Positions 60,254 to 64,000 of a DNA stretch of 64,000 nt are shown here, in pieces (position 1 is the stretch's first letter; every line of letters starts with the position of its first letter). The translations under genes and the position numbers were made by a program. Under the pieces are notes generated by a model, which did not search any database, was not told the origin of the DNA, and saw only the letters and a list, made by a program, of their open reading frames with translations. The stretch comes from Hirudinaria manillensis (lineage: Eukaryota > Annelida > Clitellata > Hirudinida > Hirudinidae): assembly GCA_034509925.1 (NCBI GenBank), contig CM067537.1, positions 1,233,501 to 1,297,500 of the forward strand, written 5' to 3'.

Positions 60254-61074
60254 AGTCAGATGCAAAAAATGTAGCCTTTACGAAATCAGGATCGTTCTGC
60301 GATAAGGCGGTGTCAGACAAAATATTCGACGGAGTCATAGACTATAGGCAAAGTGTCTTTATGGAAGACTGTGGTCATTCGTTTATGATGATTAATTTAA
60401 AAAAGGCATACAGCATACAGTATGTGGTTGTTTACCACGGAGAAAGTAAGTTTTGCGTAATATTAATATCCATAATTACAGCTATTAATAGTGGCATAAT
60501 CACAGAAAGATACCGGGCTTGTTAGCCAGCCAATTAAAATAGCACACACATTTTAAAAATAAGTGAGAGTCATTTATTTATTTTATTAGAAATCTATTTT
60601 TATTGCAAATGATATTTTTATTATAAACCTTCAAATAATTAACATCTTACACGCAGAAAGTAAAGAGGCTCTGGATTTCTTCACCGTTAAGTTGATAGTT
60701 GATGCGAGCACTGAAATTTGCGGATTGCACCCTAGCAAAAGCTTACCTGTTGGTCAGGGTATAAGAATCAATTGCCGTGACATAAATAAATTATTTACAG
60801 ACGTAAAACTAGAGCTGCAACAACCGAAAGCTTTAGACTTAGCCGAAATTGAAGTACACAGCTTTGGTAAGGCCTAACTTTTTCAATTTCCGCTCCAATA
60901 TTCAGAAATTTCGTCAAGTTCCCGAAAAACTTCATTTTAGCTTTAGAATCGGACACCTACGTGCTATTATATCAAGGTTGCTACGAATTTGTTGAAGACC
61001 AAACTCATAGAATGGGTTGGAAGGATTGTCAACGGAAGTGCTTCGATGAAAATTATGTATTTGCCGCCATTAAG
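60254..61074 (+). CDS. Divergent FTP-WSC family member (partial, three exons)
   Basis: Exons 60254-60445 and 60657-60866 (FTP halves) and 60941-61074 (first half of WSC1). Phases 1-1, 1-1 and 1-0 are the same as in all paralogues, giving 179 codons with the owed base. FTP opens NVAFTKSGSFC and ends LAEIEVHSFG, with IRINCRDINK in place of RVNCANRKD. WSC half: YQGCYEF...CQRKCFDENYVFAAIK. No signal-peptide exon is recognised upstream, and no later exons before transposons begin at 61391. Either the gene continues beyond the window or it was truncated. Much more diverged from A/B/C than they are from each other. Confidence 0.7.
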
Positions 61075-61390
61075 GTAGAAAATTGTAGAAAATTTCAGAT
61101 TTTTTAGTTTCAGATAAATATGTTGCAGTGAATACATTATGACTGCTTTAATAATTGCAACGTTGATATAGGTATTTATTTGCAATAATTTGCGATTTTC
61201 ATTGATATTGCTGCATTTTTGGTGACTAAAGCATCAATTATTATTATTATTTGAATAATTTCTATTAAAGTATAATTATGATGATCACGTCGAATTAAAT
61301 ATTAAATATATCGTGGACTTATTTCCTTTTATTTATCATTTCATCGATGGAGATAATATTATTATTATAGATAATTATATTATATTATAT
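61075..61390. other. Putative intron or flank of the divergent gene
   Basis: AT-rich with short ATT runs; no exon recognised. A good donor (AAG then GTAGAA) at 61074 argues that splicing continued at least ancestrally. Confidence 0.5.
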
Positions 61391-62956
61391 TGTAATAACC
61401 CGGGGTCCTCAAACTAATTATGGAAGGTCAGATTTATTGAAAGTGTTTAGATGGCTTGGAAGATGTGATTTGTTCTTGTTTTTGTATGGTTCCTCTCCTA
61501 TTTCCTCGCAACATAGAAGTATCACTTTTTTGTATAGTTTTCACTCGAAACCAAGGGGTCATTCTGACATGGATCCGCTGTGTCTTCCAAAATGCCCCCT
61601 GCAAAATGTTGGCTGAGCTCCCGGTTTAACTACTAGTGCTGCTCTCTTCTTTTTGCAGTGTCCTAATTCTTCCTTAAAGACTGTTGGGAACTGTTCCTGT
61701 AGCTCACATTTCAGGCTTGTTTCCATCTCAGGTTGTTCTTGAACTTTTCAGCAAATTGCCTCAAATGCTTTGGTCATTGGGGGAAGCTGCTCCATCCACT
61801 CTATGCCTAGGAGTTGACTTGTTCCTTTGGCTACAAAGCAACGTCCATGTCCCTGGTACCCTGCGCATGAAAAATTAACCTCGAACTCGCCAACGACTTC
61901 AATTTCAGTTCCATTGGCAGCCCCGATTACTGTAATTGGCTTGGTCAACTCTGGTGATCCAATTTTCTCTCAGGTTTTGGTGTCAATAAGTGTGACATCT
62001 GCCCCTGAATCCAGTTGCATTCGTACTGCTATTTTTCCAAACTTGACTATAGTATACCTTCGGTTGGCAGCTAGAATTGCATTTCCCTTCAATTTCTGAA
62101 TCACCCGATTATTGCCGTAAGCTGGACTTTGATTTCTTTTAAATCTCGGGCTCTCATTTCTTTTTGTAGTTACGACTCGGTGTTGGGCTTCTATTTCTTG
62201 ATCTGCAGGTTGCGGCGTGATGTCCCATCTTTCCGCAGTTGAAACAAGGTCCCTTCTTTTTTGGAGCTTCTCGATCTCCCTTGCTAGGGAAGTCCCGAGT
62301 TCCAATAGATCATTATTTCGTATGTTTTCGAAATCGAACCGTTCCTCTTGCAGGGTTTTCTTATTGTCAAATGGTTTTTCCAGACGAATTTTTGTTTCCT
62401 CATAACTTAAATCATCAGGTTTACGGGGTAATAAATCATCCCTCAGAATGGTGTATTCTTGGTGTCCTAATTTCGTTGTAAGTGTGGCCCTCTTCTCCAT
62501 ATCATGCCAAGTTATGCCACCTACCGATTGTAGAGCTATTTCGAACCTGCTTACCCATTCTGTAAATGTTAATCCTTGCTCGGGATTGTATACGAATGGT
62601 TCTATCCTTTTTTAGAAATCTGGTTTTTGTTCAGAGCTTCTACCATCTTGGATCACCTCGATCATTGTCAACCATCGTTCTTGCTCTCTTTGTTCCTTTC
62701 TCTGTTCTCTTTCTTCGCGCTCTTGTTTCTCTCTCTGTTCTTTTTCTATCTGGTAGGTCAGGAACTTCATGAGGAATTCACCTATCATTGGTTCTTTAGC
62801 GGTAGACATCCTCGTCGCCAATGTTGTATCTTGAATTACTTGCTATATAATTAAGGACTACTTTGGGAATTGGAGGTACTAAGCTGTTTTATTATCAAGA
62901 ATGTGCCATTGCACTAGCCTCAAAAAGATTCTGAATATTAACTTAATCTATATAAA
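61391..62956 (-). mobile_element. Ty3/gypsy-like retroelement remains (fossil), beside LTR piece
   Basis: 61391-61468 is a reversed end of the SAP-family LTR. The rest belongs to a different gypsy-like element read on the minus strand: an N-terminal gag region rich in Glu/Arg (REKQEREEREQRKEQREQER), a gag region near 62500-62200, then a protease-like segment with QLDSGADVTLID near 62000. Primer-site-like and partial LTR sequence lies at 62820-62956. No RT or integrase is present. Broken and incomplete, with several breaks. Confidence 0.75.
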
Positions 62957-64000
62957 TGTTGGATCCCTAGATCCAATAAATTGAATAATATTTAAAATTA
63001 TATTGCCGATTAATTATTTTAATAATTAATTAAATTTAGTGGCAATATAATTTGAGAATTAAATTGGTGCTATTCAGACTCTTTGGTTATGTACCTTTGA
63101 CAAATGGATTTATATCGGAAAGTAGAGCGAGAGTAATAGAAACAGCAGATTTCAAGACTTAATCAATTAAGCATTTTACATCTTCCAAGCCATCTGACAA
63201 CTTTCAATAAACCTGCCCTTCTATAATTAGTTTGAGGACCCTGGGTTATTACATTGGTGTCAGGAGTGGGATTTAGAGTTAAAGGGTATCCAAAAGTAAC
63301 TAAAGTAGAAGCTTGTTTAGTTGAAAAGTGAACGATGCCGAAGTACTTGGATGAATTGTACGTGCCTCGATTGAGACAAGAATTGAGAGAGCGTGGCCTG
63401 GATTGGAAAGGCACGAAAGCTGAGATACGAGAGCGACTTGGGACATGGCTGACAGAGAATGGCCATGACCCAGAGGAATACGAATTCGAGAATCCATCCC
63501 ATAAAAAGATGGATGAATTTCTTGATTTTATGAAAAAGTCCGTAGATGAGATGAGGGAATGTATTAGGAGTATTAGGGGTGATTTGAAAAACAGAGCGGT
63601 TCCATGCCAGGATGTCTCGTTGGCTTCGGGTGAAGACTCTGCCGAGAAGAGTCCTGTTGGTTCTTTTGAGGAGAGCAAAGTGGTGCTTCCATCTTGCGAA
63701 GAACAAGGAGAGGAACTCTGCAAAAAGGTTACCAACGAGGAACAAATCATGTCCGTTGTTCCAGGTACCGTTTCTGGCAGCGTTGGGATGGAGTCATTAG
63801 AGGGCACATCCAACCACAGTGCGTGTGTGTCTCCAGAAGCTCTGTGCGTGATGGCAGACTTAGGGAACTCGACGTTGGAGCCCATAGAGTTACCAGATCA
63901 GGTCGAGTCGTCAGCAGGGCCCAGAGAGCTCACGGAGGTTTTAGTGGAGCAAGTGGGGCTTTCGGAGGAGCCTGTGGGATTGCCGGTGGATCATGTGGAG
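62957..64000 (+). mobile_element. SAP-ORF LTR element, copy 3 (runs off window)
   Basis: 5' LTR 62957-63253 is nearly identical to the 55 kb copy. TGGTGTCAGGAGTGGGATT follows, then the ORF from 63335 with the same SAP segment. Its middle has an additional stretch of about 40 codons (KVVLPSCEEQGEELCKKV) not in the 55 kb copy. The 3' part is outside the window. Looks young. Confidence 0.9.

Noticed and set aside
1-64000. tRNA, rRNA or bacterial-type operon features
   Set aside because: None recognised; the intron-exon structure and transposons show nuclear eukaryotic DNA.

Overview
This is eukaryotic (metazoan) nuclear DNA. It is AT-rich and intron-rich, with GT-AG introns and animal-type LINE, Ty3/gypsy and pogo/Tigger relics. 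I see no bacterial features, tRNA or rRNA genes. The species cannot be fixed from the sequence; an AT-rich invertebrate, perhaps a spiralian, is a weak guess.

The window is dominated by a tandem family, all on the + strand, of single-pass membrane proteins. The architecture, read from spliced exons, is: signal peptide; fucolectin/F-type (FTP, discoidin-fold) domain in two exons; two WSC domains (two exons each); two EGF-like modules; one calcium-binding-type EGF; an N-glycosylation sequon; one transmembrane helix; and a short Ser/Thr-rich tail. Seven complete 12-exon genes keep one open frame with identical intron phases. An eighth is cut by the left edge and a divergent ninth by transposons near the right edge.

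Five paralogue types recur in a fixed order D-A-B'-C-B, so the window holds about three copies of a five-gene cassette. Unit 1 (1 to about 15.6 kb): D (215-4498), A (5093-10000), relic of B'/C (10.3-11.2 kb), B (11451-14854). Unit 2 (about 15.6-37.5 kb): D relic, A (17041-21319), B' relic (22014-22932), C (23487-28569), B (29312-36864). Unit 3 (about 37.5-59 kb): D relic, A (38834-44231), B' (44971-51106), C (52386-58543). C and B' carry an extra mucin-like Thr/Ser segment. After this come a decayed FTP exon and a divergent FTP-WSC gene (60254-61074).

Transposons sit in introns and intergenic DNA: LINE pieces, internally deleted Tigger copies, a non-autonomous LTR family whose single ORF has a SAP domain (two whole copies, one running off the right edge, several solo or partial LTRs), and a gypsy fossil at 61.4-63.0 kb. 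Because the cassettes are paralogous, empty and filled insertion sites can be compared directly. One solo LTR contains a retroposed 7SL (SRP) RNA fragment.

The proteins look like cell-surface recognition or adhesion receptors diversifying by birth-and-death, exon-level gene conversion and domain gain. That function is inferred from domains and genomic behaviour, not shown.
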